Part shown: one piece after another, positions 1-12,220 of the stretch
How the letters are laid out: every line of letters starts with the position of its first letter
Numbering within the stretch: the stretch's first letter is position 1
Assembly (NCBI GenBank): GCA_949752735.1
Contig: OX457047.1
Coordinates: 38,274,741-38,338,740, forward strand
Direction: 5' to 3'
From: Lumbricus terrestris
Taxonomy: Eukaryota > Annelida > Clitellata > Crassiclitellata > Lumbricidae
DNA length: 64,000 bases
Made by a program: the position numbers and the translations under genes
The notes under the pieces: model-generated
Told to the model about the DNA's origin: nothing
Seen by the model: only the letters and a program-made list of their open reading frames with translations
The model's database searches: none

Positions 1-278
1 TAGCTGTTCGTAGCCCGTGGTTCTGGCGCAAAGAATTGTATCTCGAATCAAGTCCAGCTGCTCAAAAGATACGACACAAGAAAACTTATACCCACCTATT
101 CTTCCTTAGCCATTGTCAATCAGATATTGTTCCTCAGCTACTATTCCTCATTCCTCAGTTATTGCTCTTCAGCTGCTGTTGAATCACCCGTTATTTACTA
201 TGCTTGGATGAAGTATAATAACTTGTACATTATCCAACCATTTAAACGTTGCTTAAAGGTAGCAACACCAAAATAGGC

Positions 279-497
279 GGGGCGCGGCGGTGTAGTGGCT
301 ATGTTCGTTGGTTTGCAGCAAGAGGGTTGCAGGTTCGAATTCACCTCAAGCCGCTTCGTAGGAACCTTGGACAAGTCCCTCACTCGCTGTTGCTCAGCGC
401 TTCGGCGTGAAACTCCGATGCGGCATCCACGCTGCAGTCGGTAGCGCCTCTGAATAGCGAGCTTAAAGGGGCGCAATAACAAGTGCGCATACAAAGA
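279..497 (+). mobile_element. tRNA-derived SINE, copy 1
   Basis: Internal Pol III promoter: A-box-like GGTGTAGTGGC near 289 and B-box GGTTCGAATTC at 332-342, then a body (GGACAAGTCCCTCACTCGC) and tail GCGCCTCTGAATAGCG...GGGGCGC. Nearly the same ~210-bp unit recurs at 14891, 33151 and 55888. Confidence 0.85.
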
Positions 498-808
498 AAC
501 ACCAGCAACTATGAGATGTTTATAAAAGATTATGCTCCTGTGAGAAAGAATTTGATTAATCGCACCAGCGGTGACTTTAGTAAATTATTGGGAGTTCGAT
601 CTTTTCTCAAATACGTATTGCGTCGAAATACATGAAGCATCGAGTAATGCTGGCTTACAAGACTGAAGCAAATAATTCTATAGCAACAGTTCTTTATGGA
701 AAAACAAAATGCAGATCAATACAAGATACCGATAAAGATGTTTACGGTCAAAATGATGTGATCGATGCTGAAAACGATGATCAATATTATGATTTTGGCA
801 GTGACAAC

Positions 809-811
809 AAC

Positions 812-843
<32 letters not shown>

Positions 844-895
844 TGACAATGATGATGACGATGATGACGACGACGAAGACGATGACGATGAGGAT
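809..895. repeat. (GAC/GAT)n microsatellite
   Basis: Imperfect triplet run that gives an Asp run on one strand and Ser/Arg/His runs on the others; it lies just past the end of adhesion-GPCR-like exon 5. Confidence 0.9.
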
Positions 896-977
896 AATTT
901 TCTGATGGCAATGAAACGGACGACAGTGTTAATCATGATAATCATCATCGTGATTGTGATTCTCATCTTCATATTAC

Positions 978-1516
978 GTTGGCGAAGCTTGGATCGCGCA
1001 GTGTGACGTCCACTGTCTTCATCCTTCCGCCGCCATCTTGGTTTTGATCGAACACGTCTCCCATTCCATCCGGTCCTTGATCTGCCAAGGAGTCGAAGTT
1101 TAGCCTCACGAACAACAGCGGACCTATCATGCTGAACGTCATTGCTCCGGGGCCAGTAGTGAACACCTTGCTTACAAATCCAGTGCTGAAGGTCGCTTCT
1201 CCAGGCGTGGTGGAAGAACTTTCCAATGTCGTACTCCACGCTTCATCTGTGGCCGTTGCCGTTGGCGACCGTTGTGGGGAAAGTGACAATGAAGTGGAAG
1301 AGTCATTGTAGTCAGCTGCTGCTGAAGCTGCTGTTCCATTAAGTACAGTCGAGTTTTCTGTTTGTAGTGGTTGGGTGGATGCACTGGATGGAAGTGGATT
1401 GGTGGAAAGAGTAGCAGGGGTAGTAGTGGGAACGACCAAGGTCAGATAGAGGCCTGCAGTGAAAGCATCGGGAAGTCGAGATGGCTTTATCAGGAAGGTC
1501 TGCATGCCGAGCAGCG
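978..1516 (-). CDS. Exon 5: Ser/Thr/Pro-rich stalk of the adhesion-GPCR-like gene
   Basis: The acceptor is CTTATGAAG|CGCTGC; phase 1 in agrees with exon 4. About 180 residues: TFLIKPSRLPDAF, then a mucin-like Ser/Thr/Ala linker (likely O-glycosylated), then AMTFSMIGPLLFVRLNF and an Asp/Gly-rich tail. A candidate donor GTAATA follows GCC AAC at 978; the frame stops soon after, so splicing is needed. If the donor is wrong, the protein would be secreted and end here. Confidence 0.55.
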
Positions 1517-4500
1517 CTTCATAAGAACAAAAAAAAGATTCAGTCATCTTATTACTGAGTATAGTAAAGCGCTGCTATGAGACTCAGCTGTGCTAGTGTG
1601 AAGAGTATCTGCGAGATACATTGGCATAATATCACAGCTGATCTAATCAAATTCCCTAATTTCAATCTCATCAAGTTACTGAATATTTAACACGATGCCA
1701 ACTTAGACAAGTCGACAATTATCGCTTCGCGCGAAGATAACAGTCCAGAAATCATAATTCGTTTGAAATCTAGGTCAAAGAGCGATAGATAAGAACTCCG
1801 ACTGGCTAGAAATCTGATGGATTAGATGTCCGATAGATAGGAAAGAAATCCGAAAGACAATAAGTTAAATTGATAAGAAATCCGAAAGATAAGAAGTTCA
1901 ATTGATAAGAAATCCGAAAGATAAGAAGTTCAATTGATAAGAAATCCGAAAGATAATAAGTTCAATTGATAATAAATCCGAAAGATAATAAGTTCAATTG
2001 ATAAGAAATCCGAAAGATAATAAGTTTAATTGATTAGAAATCCGAAAAATAATAAGTTCAATTGATAAGAAATCCGAAAGATAATAAGTTTAATTGATAA
2101 GAAATCCGAAAGATAAGAAGTTCGAATAAAAAGAAGTCCGGATAGATAAGAAGTCCAATAGACCATAGTTCCGATAGATAAGAAGTCGGATAGATCAAAT
2201 GGTTCCTCCTAGGAAATTTCCAAATCATTCTCTCCATCATCATATCTTCCCAGTTTGCTTCTTTCCTATCGAAAACTTTACCATCGTCTTCGCACGCGAT
2301 TCATCCGCCACTCACCACTTCTGTATAATATGACAGGCGGTGTAGTATGCATACCAGGCCTAAGTCCTCATCTTAAGTTCATCAAAACCGCCTCCAAGCT
2401 ATCCAGAATGCCCTCGCCCGTGCAGTGACGAAAAACCCCAAACGTCACCACATCACTCCTGTCCTGAAATCACTTCACTGGCTCAAAATACCTGAACGCA
2501 TTGAATACAAAGTCCTCTCACTCACTTACAATACACTTCAATCATCCCAGCCGTTCTACCTTCGTCAGTTGTTCACCATCCAGCCACCTCGTTCAACACG
2601 CTCCTCATCCTCCATTACACTGCTTCGCCCTCCCATCACTTCATCACTGAAATTCGCAAACCGCTCCATAGCCATTGCCGTTCCACCTCTCTGGAACAAA
2701 CTTCCGCCAGCACTTCGGCAAACTTCCGACCCATCATACGAACTCACCAAAACTCCACCTCTCGCTATCTCCCCACAGGTCTTTCACTCAAAACTGAAAA
2801 CATTGCTCTTTCAAAAATCCTATCCTGATTCTTCCTCTTCTCCTCACATCCTCCGCCACTTCAACTCTAAACATCACCCACCTTAGTCGTCCATCTATCT
2901 GCCTGCCTGACTCTCCGGACTTGACCCGCTGCCTATCGATTTTGTTTTGATTGAGCGCCTGTGAATAAGCTGGTTCCCGCGACTTGGCTTTTGTGGGCGC
3001 TGTAGAAGTCTCGAGATTACGATTACGATTACGAAATATGAACTCGTATGAACCATAAGCATTGCAAAGCAGCCGTCAAGAGACTACACAAGACGATCGC
3101 GTTCTCTCTCTAGCCGGATGCAGACGAACGGGTCAATATTATTTCCTCACATTTTCAATCACCATGAAATACACCTGGTGTATACACAGCTGCTGGTGTG
3201 AACCCATGTTAATTGAGCGCTACGTGTGTGCGTGGGCGTGCCATTACCGACTCTTCTGGATTTCTCGGCATTGTTTTGCTTATGGACGAAAATAATATCA
3301 CTCTTAATTATGTTTAGGATTATATTGATTGGCGCAGGCAACGCTTTGCGGGGCACTTAAAAGAACTTTGGCATGCTCCGGGTTACTTACTTACTTACTC
3401 ACACATATTGCAAAAGTGCGCAGGCGTCTGCAAGCGTATTATTAGGCTACATGGATGAGCAGGGTGCACAGTACTGCGCACGGCGAAGTTGCCAATGGTA
3501 TCGGTAATTGTAAATTTATATGGCGCAACTCTAAGAGAGACTTATCATAGGTGCTTTCAACATAGCACACGAAAAATCATGATCAAAGAGAATGGTCTTA
3601 CAGCGTTCGCGCTACAGAGGCTAATAGAGGCTTGGAGGACTGTTTTTGAGAAATTTATAGAACCGCACAACCCCTACTTTCCCTTTCGATCCTCCATGCC
3701 AAATTACTTCCAATCGGAGGACAATGACCTTTTTACTCGTTTTGAAATGTATACGGAAGTGCTTCTACAACTGAAAAAAAACATTTAGAACTGCACATGT
3801 TGTGCGCAACTGCACGCTAAAAAGCCCTGTAGGCTTGATACGTATTTTGATAAAATTTATATCCATTTGTGCTCATTTCGCGCGCTCTTGTGCAAGACTT
3901 GTTTTGTTAAAGCGCGGTATAAATGACTAATTGTATTGTATTGTATTGTATTAATACTACCGCGCAGACCCAGGATCCCAACTTACTTTCTAGCATTTTC
4001 AGTTTAACAACACTGCGTGATAACAAAGATCATTGACGTCACCCTCCTCCTTTATCCAGACTTGGGACTGGCACCATAAGGATGCAAATAGTGAGTTTAC
4101 TTACTTTCTTGTGCAGAGATGTTTATAGCTCCTGAGGCGTAATCGGAATCCGTTGATGGGTATGAGAAATAAGCGCTGTGGCTGGTCTTGTTTTTGTCGG
4201 GGTATGTCATCGCGAACGACAAGATGTTCTCACCGATGAAGTTGATGTCTGCGCTGGTCGTGTTCGGAGCAGAGATCGGGAAAATCCAGTATAAATAGTC
4301 GAGGAATCTGCAAATTCCAAGTCCATTCATTCACTTTCCATGTACCTTCAGTTGTTTATTTGTGGGTTGTTTTTGCATTCGATATTTAATCTAAATCTAG
4401 TTGATTGCCTGTAGAAATTTTCATTTTACAATTTCAGTTTTTATATAATTTTCATATTATTACCTTTCTGTAGATATCGTTTCCTCGCCCAATATATACA

Positions 4501-7500
4501 ATTATACATGTACATACATCTAACCAGGGCCTCGGACAGGATTTGGAGGCCCAGGGCCACAACTAATTTTCAAGGCCTTCTCATTCAATAATCTACGTCG
4601 AAATTCTGAATTGCTATGAGATGCTGCTCCAATGTCAACATGTCTCATAATATTTGAAGGATTTAAAATAAAATTATTTGAATTATCTGATAGGCCTACA
4701 TTGTCAATTGCTAAATTCTGTACAATTACATTTTCTTGGTTCAAAACTCCATTCTGTATCAGTCACGTTTGTTACAGTCATCAAAATCTCTTGAAGGTCA
4801 CTTTCTGTTTGTGATGTAGCCTATTTATTTCTCGAAGATCTTCTGTCTGGCTGAGCCTATTGCTATTATCAGGATGTGCAAAGAAATTTGAAATTTTCGG
4901 CTTGCTGAAGCAGCTTCCTTTTGTCGAGCCAATTTCTTTCGTTTCTCATGTCCACTTTCGAATGATCTCTTCATCTTTCTGCAGCCTATGAGATTAAGTT
5001 AAAATAATATTTATATGTAATGCAATAGACTAATAGTTAGGGGGAATATTTGCTATGTTTTCAATAAAATTTACATCGTGGTCAATTTTGTCAAATTGAC
5101 TGATATTGTTAAAACTATTTTAATATAGATTAAATATCGATTTCCTAAGTTAAAAACAAAGCCCCTAGTCGTGCCCTCAATCCCTCATCGGCCTCATTCC
5201 CCTCGAATTCGTCCACCACCACATTCATTTTCTACACTGCCCCAAACCCCAACTCCTGGCTACACCACCGCACTAAGAGACTAAGAAAGAAAGAATATGT
5301 ATGGGCCCATATAGCCTAGTATAGTGTAGGCCTACTCTGTAGGCTACACTATCCGCAGGGTATCGGATGATTATATATTCATATTAAAAATTATTTAGGT
5401 TCGAGTGTTTGACTTATGACTACGAATAACGAGTCACGATAGAGTTTAGACTGTTGAGTGTTGACAAGTTTTCGGTTTTACAACTAATAACAGATTTATG
5501 AAAAATTTGTCTACAGTTTGCAATTATTTAACGTCAATGATTTCGACCCGAAATTATTAGAATTTGTATAGCCCTACATTTCAATGAATAACTCCTTAGT
5601 TCCGTAATTCTCCATTTCAATAAATTATTGCTTGAAAATTAATAGGGATTTACTGAGTTAAGTATTCTAGTTATTTATTACAAATAATTCTGTAATTCCG
5701 AAATTCTGAGGCCCTTTATCAAGTGAGGCCTGGGGCCAAATGGCCCCAGTAGCCCCCCCTGTCGGAGGCCCTGCATCTAACCATCCAAGTTCACCGAATT
5801 GAAATGGGCAGTTGACTAACGCCGAACATAATTTACTACGTATAGGCTACTTACCCACATGCCTGTCTGTTTCCTTTTAGTTTCCGTCATGTTCTCCTCC
5901 CTCTGTCTCATTATTTGCCTTAGCAATTTCTTTCCTTCTCTCATCTCGTTCCATTCATGTTTTTTGCCATTCCAAATTATGCTTCATAAACTCTGACGGT
6001 AAAGAATAGAAAAACTGTTCTATTTAGCCATGGTTTATTGGCGGGGAACGCCATAAAAAACTTCCTACATAAATAAAACTACACATATTAAGTTGCCCCA
6101 TTAAGGTCATTTCTTACCTGGGACCTGTGTGTAAATCCCAGTAGCCAACGAAATCGTGGTCGAGGAGCAGGTCGCTGGCGTTCCACAGGGCCATCGTGGA
6201 CAGACCGGGAAATTCGCCGCAGCGGGTGATCAAGTCGAGACACATTCGCATCAGCTTCTGGTGATCCTCTGGGAGGATCGGATCTCGTGGATGGTCACCA
6301 GGAATCTTCAGCACGGACGACAACGATCTGAGGAGAGTCGAGCAGTTGTGCTCGGTACACGTCTGCAGTTCAGACTTAAAGGAAGTAAAAGAAACAGAAA
6401 TAATACATACTATAGTATACGGTTTCATTGAGTATATACACCAACGTGGGCTATAGTGTAAAAATACAACTAACAATAAATTAAATATTTTATTGCGCCG
6501 TAACACAGCCATGTTTAAAAGTGCGCCTCACATAAGAATATAATAATGTATGCGTGTATTTGTGTATGTTTGTATGTATGTGCGTATGTTTGTATGCATA
6601 TAATGTAGGACTCTGTATTTTATGCATGTATATACATCTATGCATGCATATGCGCATTTACAGATGCTTAGGCTATACGTATGTATTTGGCAATCGACTG
6701 ATTCATTCGAGTATCTACCTTGTAACACGTTTCGTATATAGGTCTACGTATTAGTGACACACAAAACTGCATAAAGCGTTCATCTATAAGAGTGAGAGTT
6801 CTAGAACTAGTACCCCCACCTACAGGAGACAAACAATTTCCCCATCGTCTCCATCTTGGTATTTGCAGTTTAACGTCACTGTGTGTTAACAAAGACCATT
6901 AGCGACGCCCTACTCCTTTATCCAGGCTTGGGACTGGCAATGGCAGAGAGCAACCAGTGGCGGAGTTGTCTCCATCTTACCGTCACGTTGTAGAGTTTAT
7001 CGACCGCTTTTGAGAATGCTGGCCGCGGACAGTCGTCGGTGTTGACTGCGGCCCAGCGGATCGTCTGGTTGGCGTCGATGATACAGTCTCTGTTGGCGTA
7101 CAGATACTCGTTGTAGGCGTATGGGCAGCGGACGAACCGGCGGAAGCCAACCGTCGTCAGGTCCCAGGAAATGTTTCCCTTTTCCAACGAATAGGTCGAC
7201 GAGGACTGGCAGAAATCTAAGGAACAATGAAACTACTCTGTAGCGCTTCTGGTCGGTGCTATGGGTGCAAGCATACCCGCTGCACATAGCCTAGTGACAT
7301 AGGATAAGAGGGGGCTCTTGCCTTGCAGCCCGGAAAATTTGACGCCTATTTTTTAACAACCATGTGTTGGTTGTTAGCAGATGTCTTCGCATCAAACAAG
7401 TAATGATACTTTGATGCACAAAGAAACTTAGGCTACATTTCGAAACCTTTATGAAAGATACCTAATAATGATATAGTATGATATGATAATATGCTATGAT

Positions 7501-8441
7501 GATAATATGATATGATGATAATATGATATAATGATATGATAATGATATGATAAAGATACCTAATTATGAAAGATACCTAATAAGTAATCATCATCATCAT
7601 CATCGAAATCCTTGGGCTAAACGCCCGTAGGTGTCCGGCGCCACTCTCTGTTTAGTCTGTCTCGCGTCATGTTGCCCATCTTCAACCTGTCCGGTCTGCA
7701 GGTCCATACCATTAACATCTTGAACCAGCTAGACCACCTTGTCTGATTAAGAGAATATTGGGAGAGGGGCATGAAGGACAACCTGGGTCAATGCCCGTAT
7801 GTGTCCCACGCTCTCTCCCCCCGACTAATAAGTAATAAAAGGTTCTTAATTTCCTGCTTTGCATTTTTTCAAGCGCTTACTAACAAATGTACAGCATAAT
7901 CATTAACCATTTGCCCAACGCCCCTCCTGCAAAACATGGGAACTCCTAAATCGTCATCGAAGAAAACTACGGAAGTAGAACCAACTTTTTTAGCTCTAGT
8001 GAAGACAAAATATTCGACTCGTTCGAATCCTCATTCATTTTCCATCACACAGGCGATAGAAATGTTACCGTCATTACAGAGCCTATCGCATTTTAGAGAT
8101 CCTGTATTATTGTTCTTCCGAGTGGCGCAGCCAGGAATTTATGATGTGCAATAGAAATTTTAGAATAAATTGAACTGCACGGAAGCTCTCGCTGACTTAC
8201 CGTGGTGACACTCCGGTGGATAGCCACCGTAGTAATTCCGAATGTTCTCCACTGCCTGCTTTCCCAGGTCGGTCATCGTGGGCATCAAGTCACGTGTGCA
8301 GGTGGAGATGTCCACGTGAACTGTCGCATCACACATGTCCTCCGCAATGTCTGTATGGACATCCGCGGCCACTAGCGACACGCACCAGCAGACATTTATG
8401 CTCAGGATACCGACAAGAAGCATGGTTGTTGGAGTCACCAT
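978..8441 (-). CDS. Adhesion-GPCR-like gene, 5' five coding exons (partial; 3' end off window)
   Basis: Seen: five minus-strand exons (8201-8441, 6981-7216, 6118-6362, 4105-4307, 978-1516) join with matching phases (1, 0, 2, 1) and give about 488 residues without a stop. Exon 1 encodes a signal peptide (hydrophobic MLLVGILSINVCWCV). Exon 2 has the HRM-type pattern: a W, then a CP pair, an R-x-C, and a W followed by a closing C. Exons 3 and 4 look like GAIN subdomain A and the start of B; exon 5 is a Ser/Thr/Pro-rich linker followed by a hydrophobic stretch. Family knowledge: signal peptide-HRM-GAIN-7TM is the adhesion GPCR architecture; such receptors self-cleave at a GPS and signal through G proteins at the plasma membrane. 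Inference: the GPS and seven helices lie left of base 1. Alternative: a secreted HRM protein without 7TM. The last donor (GTAATA at 972-977) is the weakest junction. Confidence 0.68.
1845..2132. repeat. 32-bp minisatellite, nine units
   Basis: Unit GAAATCCGAAAGATAAGAAG followed by TTCAATTGATAA, exactly 32 bp, nine times without indels and with a few substitutions (GATAA/AATAA, TTCAA/TTTAA). Degenerate shorter echoes continue to about 2195. Open frames across it are not genes. Confidence 0.95.
2370..3036 (+). mobile_element. Non-LTR retrotransposon 3' end (CR1/Jockey-like family, copy 1)
   Basis: Frame 2425-2886 encodes the C-terminal polyprotein signature ITPVLKSLHWLKIPERIEYK ... LTYNTLQ ... 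PPLWNKLP, known from the region after reverse transcriptase in CR1/L2/Jockey-type LINEs. A 3' UTR (GTGAATAAGCTGGTTCCCG ... TTTGTGGGCGCT) and a short (GATTAC)n tail follow. 5'-truncated. Confidence 0.85.
3635..3829. mobile_element. hAT-type non-autonomous element, family CAGGGCTGTTTTTA (copy 1)
   Basis: Ends GAGGACTGTTTTT and (reverse) CAGGGCTTTTTAGCGTGC; flanks GAGGCTTG and TAGGCTTG are an 8-bp target duplication with one mismatch. The interior (GAACTGCACA, CAATCGGA) is shared with 41595 and 60926. Confidence 0.75.
4000..4079 (-). repeat. Dispersed CCAAGCCTGGATAAAGGAGG repeat, antisense copy
   Basis: AGTTTAACAACACTGCGTGA ... CTCCTTTATCCAGACTTGGG ... CTGGCACC matches 6867-6942 over about 75 bp. 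See finding for the eight copies. Confidence 0.8.
4105..4307 (-). CDS. Exon 4: GAIN subdomain B-like start
   Basis: The acceptor TTTGCAG|ATTCC supplies the one base that completes the AGA codon left by exon 3; the donor is GAAA|GTAAGT. It encodes FIGENILSFAMTYP and a Tyr-rich beta-like stretch ending INISAQE. The ENI/L-type motif followed by beta strands is typical of the point where GAIN subdomain B begins. Confidence 0.6.
4525..5773. mobile_element. hAT-type element, 1.25 kb, internally decayed (in adhesion-GPCR-like intron 4... between exons 3 and 4)
   Basis: Ends CAGGGCCTCGGACAGG and (reverse) CAGGGCCTCCGACAGG with a perfect 8-bp duplication CATCTAAC at 4517-4524 and 5774-5781. On the minus strand near 4920-4985 a frame reads MKRSFESGHEKRKKLARQKE, like the basic N terminus of hAT/ZMYM-type transposase ORFs (GxxKRKxxR). 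The rest of a transposase is absent, so this is a deletion derivative. Confidence 0.85.
6118..6362 (-). CDS. Exon 3: GAIN subdomain A-like
   Basis: The acceptor CTGCAG|ACG and donor CCCAG|GTAAGA fit phase 0 in and phase 2 out. It encodes a helical stretch (LLRSLSSVLKIP, HQKLMRMCLDLITRC) followed by WNASDLLLDHDF, as expected for the helical half of a GAIN domain. Domain assignment is by pattern only. Confidence 0.6.
6867..6942 (-). repeat. Dispersed CCAAGCCTGGATAAAGGAGG repeat, antisense copy
   Basis: AGTTTAACGTCACTGTGTGT ... CTCCTTTATCCAGGCTTGGG ... CTGGCAATGG; ends 38 bp from adhesion-GPCR-like exon 2. Confidence 0.8.
6981..7216 (-). CDS. Exon 2: HRM-like cysteine-rich domain
   Basis: The acceptor TTCCTTAG|AT and donor ACG|GTAAGA fit phase 1 in and phase 0 out. 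The residues show the HRM spacing ISWDLTTVG ... RCPYAY ... NRDC ... IRWAAVNTDDC, with potential N-glycosylation sites (GNIS, ANQT, YNVT). HRM domains in adhesion and secretin-class receptors are ligand-facing ectodomain modules. Confidence 0.72.
7217..8200. other. Intron 1 of the adhesion-GPCR-like gene
   Basis: Holds an AT-rich GATATGATA array (about 7468-7555), a CATCAT run (7586-7603) followed by a ~200-bp GC-richer segment starting GAAATCCTTGGGCTAAACGC that I cannot assign, and no coding exon that fits the gene. Confidence 0.6.
8201..8441 (-). CDS. Exon 1 of the adhesion-GPCR-like gene (signal peptide)
   Basis: ATG at 8441 has G at -3 and G at +4; a second in-frame ATG follows six codons later. 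The first ~26 residues are a hydrophobic secretion signal ending near SLVAADVH. Six cysteines are encoded, the last in PPECHH just before the GTAAGT donor (8195-8200). Ends in phase 1. Confidence 0.7.
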
Positions 8442-9851
8442 AGCGTACCCTTGCAAACGATTTCTAACAAGTGGTTGCTGACGATAATTATAGGTCTATG
8501 ACAAAAACAAGTATGTAAGAAATCAGAATATTTCGAAGAAAGGCACATACATGTACAAGTCGCATGTAATATATGCGACTTGTACTTGCAGGTGCCTTTC
8601 TTCAAAATTATACATTGTCATAGGCTATACACACATAATTATGTCTGATGTTCAAGGAAATAATTTCGAAGACAATAACAAGATTCATCGAGTCGATTAA
8701 TCAAGTTTAACCTGCTTGGTAGTTATCTTCTTCTAAATCACTTTCTTGGGCTTTAAATGGGACGAGTTTGAGCTCTCCTCAGGCCTCATGTGCATGGAAG
8801 AATACTCTGCAGTTGGTACGAGGCAGATTTGGGTGATTTGAAGAACACCTGCAGTTTTTACGCAGGTAAAACCTGATGAAGTTGTCGCAAGGCAAGTAAG
8901 CTTATAATTTGAGAAGTAAGCTTATTTGTCTCTCGGTTTTGAAGTAAACAGACCATTACTCTAGCCTAAAAGATGCGGTTAATCGTAATCGCAAACTCTG
9001 ATCATTAGCGACGCCCTCCTTCTTCACCCACGCTTGGGACTGGCACCGTCAGAGTGAGAACAGCGACGAAGTTGTCCAGAACAGCGCTTGAAAAATATGA
9101 GCGATTCGACCGACCAGCGCTTCAAGCGAACATCTCTCGGCGCACTGAACGACTAAGCCTCACAATTATTTTTATCACGCTTTAGCGGTGGAAGCAATCG
9201 TGTTGCAACCGAAGCAACGTCAAGACAACAAAAGCAACGGGCGTGAAACAATAGACAGCAGAATGATTCTGTTGAGCGCTGACCGTGTCCGAGTAGGCGT
9301 TGGTTGCTACAACTGGTCCAACTATACCGTCCAGCTACAATCTAGTTCTGCGATTTTACTGCTGAACTCTCGCCTATAACCTTGCTCAGGAATAACAGCG
9401 GCACTGGTCAATAACGCAACGCTAAATTTATGATAAGCAATCGCTAAAACATCAACAACTGACCACCAGCGGCAGCGAACTAAGTGCTGGTAAGTGCGCG
9501 TGGGCTGAATATGCTGCAGCTATAAGTCAACAGAACTTCGTAAACACTGCAGGTATCGGAAGTGATGTTGCTCCTTAATAACGGGGACTGACTGGTTAAC
9601 CGCGATGAAACGTTGAAACGTATTATATTCCTATAGCTATAGATAGATCCATAATTATGAAGGTCACAATGACCAACAACGGATGGCAAGGTAAACATCA
9701 TGACTGGAGCAGATATAATCAACAGGTTGAGTGTGCATGTTCAGGTACAGATCGAGGTTCATCAGTGTCATCACAGACCAAAATAATCTAGCCTACTTTT
9801 TCAATAATTTTGAACAGAGTTTAACCCAAAAATATAACTGAGGGTTAATTT
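8442..9851. other. Upstream region of the adhesion-GPCR-like gene
   Basis: Inverted repeat AAAGGCACATACATGTACAAGTCGCAT / ATGCGACTTGTAC at about 8540-8600, one antisense copy of the dispersed CTTGGGACTGG repeat at 9006-9045, and AGCGCT motifs at 9083, 9116 and 9276. No promoter element can be fixed. Confidence 0.5.
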
Positions 9852-10027
9852 ATGTTTCGTAGACTACGAGAAGGCATTTGACAGAGTATATAGATTGGAG
9901 GAAGCTGATGGGTGCATTGAGAAGGATGGGGGTCGACTGGAGAGACCGACAAAAACTGCTGGATGGGATGATGGAGAAGGGTTACAGAGAACTAAAGGAC
10001 ATGGCACAACAGCGTGAAAGATGGTGA
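9852..10027 (+). mobile_element. Reverse-transcriptase fragment of a second LINE type (degenerate)
   Basis: The first frame gives FVDYEKAFDRVYR; a +1 shift then gives WRKLMGALRRMGVDWRDRQ and, after a deletion, EKGYRELKDMAQQRERW. These are the RT palm motif (DYEKAFD) and the typical polyprotein C terminus joined by an internal deletion. Pseudogene. Confidence 0.8.
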
Positions 10028-10261
10028 CATTGGACGTTTGGACCTGCCACTTGGCAGAGAACCTAAAGAAGAAGAAGAATTTATGTGGAGTTGGGGGGGG
10101 GGTGCACATTAAAGACTTTACTGTGGGGGCCCTAAGACAGACTAGACTATATAGTGAGTGGAACCCCTCAACCATCCCACCATGACAATTCTCACAGACC
10201 ACTCTCTGGACAACTTCTCCGACTTGTAAAGCGCTCGTGAAAAATCTCATCTCATACGTTT

Positions 10262-10612
10262 CAGTATCGGCGCTAGGGGGCTATAGGGGGGGCTAAGCCC
10301 GCCCTAAAAAGGCCATTCTTTTTTCATGTCAAAAAGAATATTTGCACGATTACCCACTTTACCCCTCCCACCAAAAAAATTACCGTAAAGGAACGCACGA
10401 GGTTTGACAGACAGTTTGGCGGATATGAAAAAAAGGACCATCTTCGAAGATTTCGATCAAATGACTAAAAAAAGGCTGAAATGGAAAATTTTCTTCGGAT
10501 TTTGGCCAACGACTAAAAAAAGGAAAAAGTCGTCAGAAATTTGTGCGACCGAAAACGGAAATTTTTTCCCACAAATCCAGCCCCCAAAACTGAAATCCTG
10601 GCGTCGCCACTG
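10262..10612. mobile_element. hAT-type non-autonomous element, family CAGTGGCGnCGCCAGG (copy 1)
   Basis: Left end CAGTATCGGCGCTAGG, right end (reverse) CAGTGGCGACGCCAGG; perfect 8-bp duplication ATACGTTT at 10254-10261 and 10613-10620. The 69-codon frame at 10404-10613 lies wholly in the element and is not a gene. Confidence 0.88.
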
Positions 10613-10664
10613 ATACGTTTAGCTTCCAATAAAGAAGAGCGACGCTAACGACCTTCGGTGCCGT

Positions 10665-10741
<77 letters not shown>
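10665..10741. repeat. (TAAG)n microsatellite
   Basis: About 19 uninterrupted units, beginning 45 bp after a target duplication of the 10262 element. Confidence 0.97.
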
Positions 10742-10742
<1 letters not shown>

Positions 10743-11259
10743 GCCTTTATTTGTCATATGTTTGCATTTAGTTAAACTAAACTACTACCGGACCAGTACT
10801 GGTACTACAACTACTATGCTACCATGATAGCCACAGCTCACCATTTGAGTGTCTCGGTTGAAACTACTCTCAGTTTCCATCCATCAGTAAGTCCAGTTCG
10901 TCCGTCTACAGACGAGGCATTATCTCCAAATGATTGCAACGAGATCGGTGCTCTCAACAGCGTCTGCCTGCTTCCCGATCTGCCAATCACAAGACAGAGT
11001 ATACTGCATAGGCCTACAATACGCAGAGGAGAGCTTCAGATGCAGTGTTAGCCTACCTACCAAAGTGTAACGTGTATGCGTGTGCTTCTTGGCGTGGCCA
11101 CTGCCCACATTCGCGATCATTCGATCACTTTTGAACTGGAAACACGCACACGCACAGTCGCACACACGTACGCACACGTGCGCGCACACCGACACACACA
11201 GACTTTACTGTGGTCGGTCCACCGGGTTGCAAGAGGCGGACTCGCGACTTGATGATTGA

Positions 11260-11511
<252 letters not shown>

Positions 11512-11819
11512 CGTATCATCGATTCTCTTTCCATGTCATTGCAGAGCTACTTCTCTGTTATTTTTAGAAATGGTGATAATACCTTATGGATTCGATCAAG
11601 CTGTAAAAAATTCTAAAGCGCTATAGTCTAAAAATGAGAGCAGGGAACCAGCTTATTCACGAGCGCTGCGTAGTAGGCCTATCATATATCCAGAGTTGCC
11701 AAGAGAGGGTATCACCGCATCAGAGACCAGAGAGAGGAGGCAGAAGATATAATCATAAACGTGCATACATTACTACAAGTCATTAAAGCGTATAAGAATT
11801 AAGGATATCTAAAAAATGT

Positions 11820-11880
11820 TTATCATCATCATCATCGTCATCGTCGCCGTCACCGTCATCGTCATCGTCATCATCATCGA

Positions 11881-11948
<68 letters not shown>

Positions 11949-12003
11949 ATGTCGTTATAGCCATTATTATCATGTTCAATATTATCATTATTATTATTAT
12001 TGC

Positions 12004-12088
<85 letters not shown>

Positions 12089-12145
12089 GGTAGTAGCAGT
12101 AGCAGTAGCCGTAGCAGTAGCAGTAGCAGTAGCAGTAGCAGTAGC

Positions 12146-12218
<73 letters not shown>

Positions 12219-12220
12219 CA
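11820..12220. repeat. (ATC)n, (TAG)n, (CAG)n compound triplet repeats
   Basis: (ATC)n at 11820-11950, (TAG)n at 12003-12080, mixed TAGCAG at 12090-12178 and (CAG)n at 12177-12218, all ordinary triplet expansions. Confidence 0.95.

Noticed and set aside
632..1006. 124-aa frame with Asp run and hydrophobic C terminus
   Set aside because: Asp run is a triplet repeat and the frame overlaps adhesion-GPCR-like exon 5 on the other strand.
3489..3788. 99-aa plus frame
   Set aside because: Its second half lies inside the hAT-type element 3635-3829 and the frame matches nothing I know.
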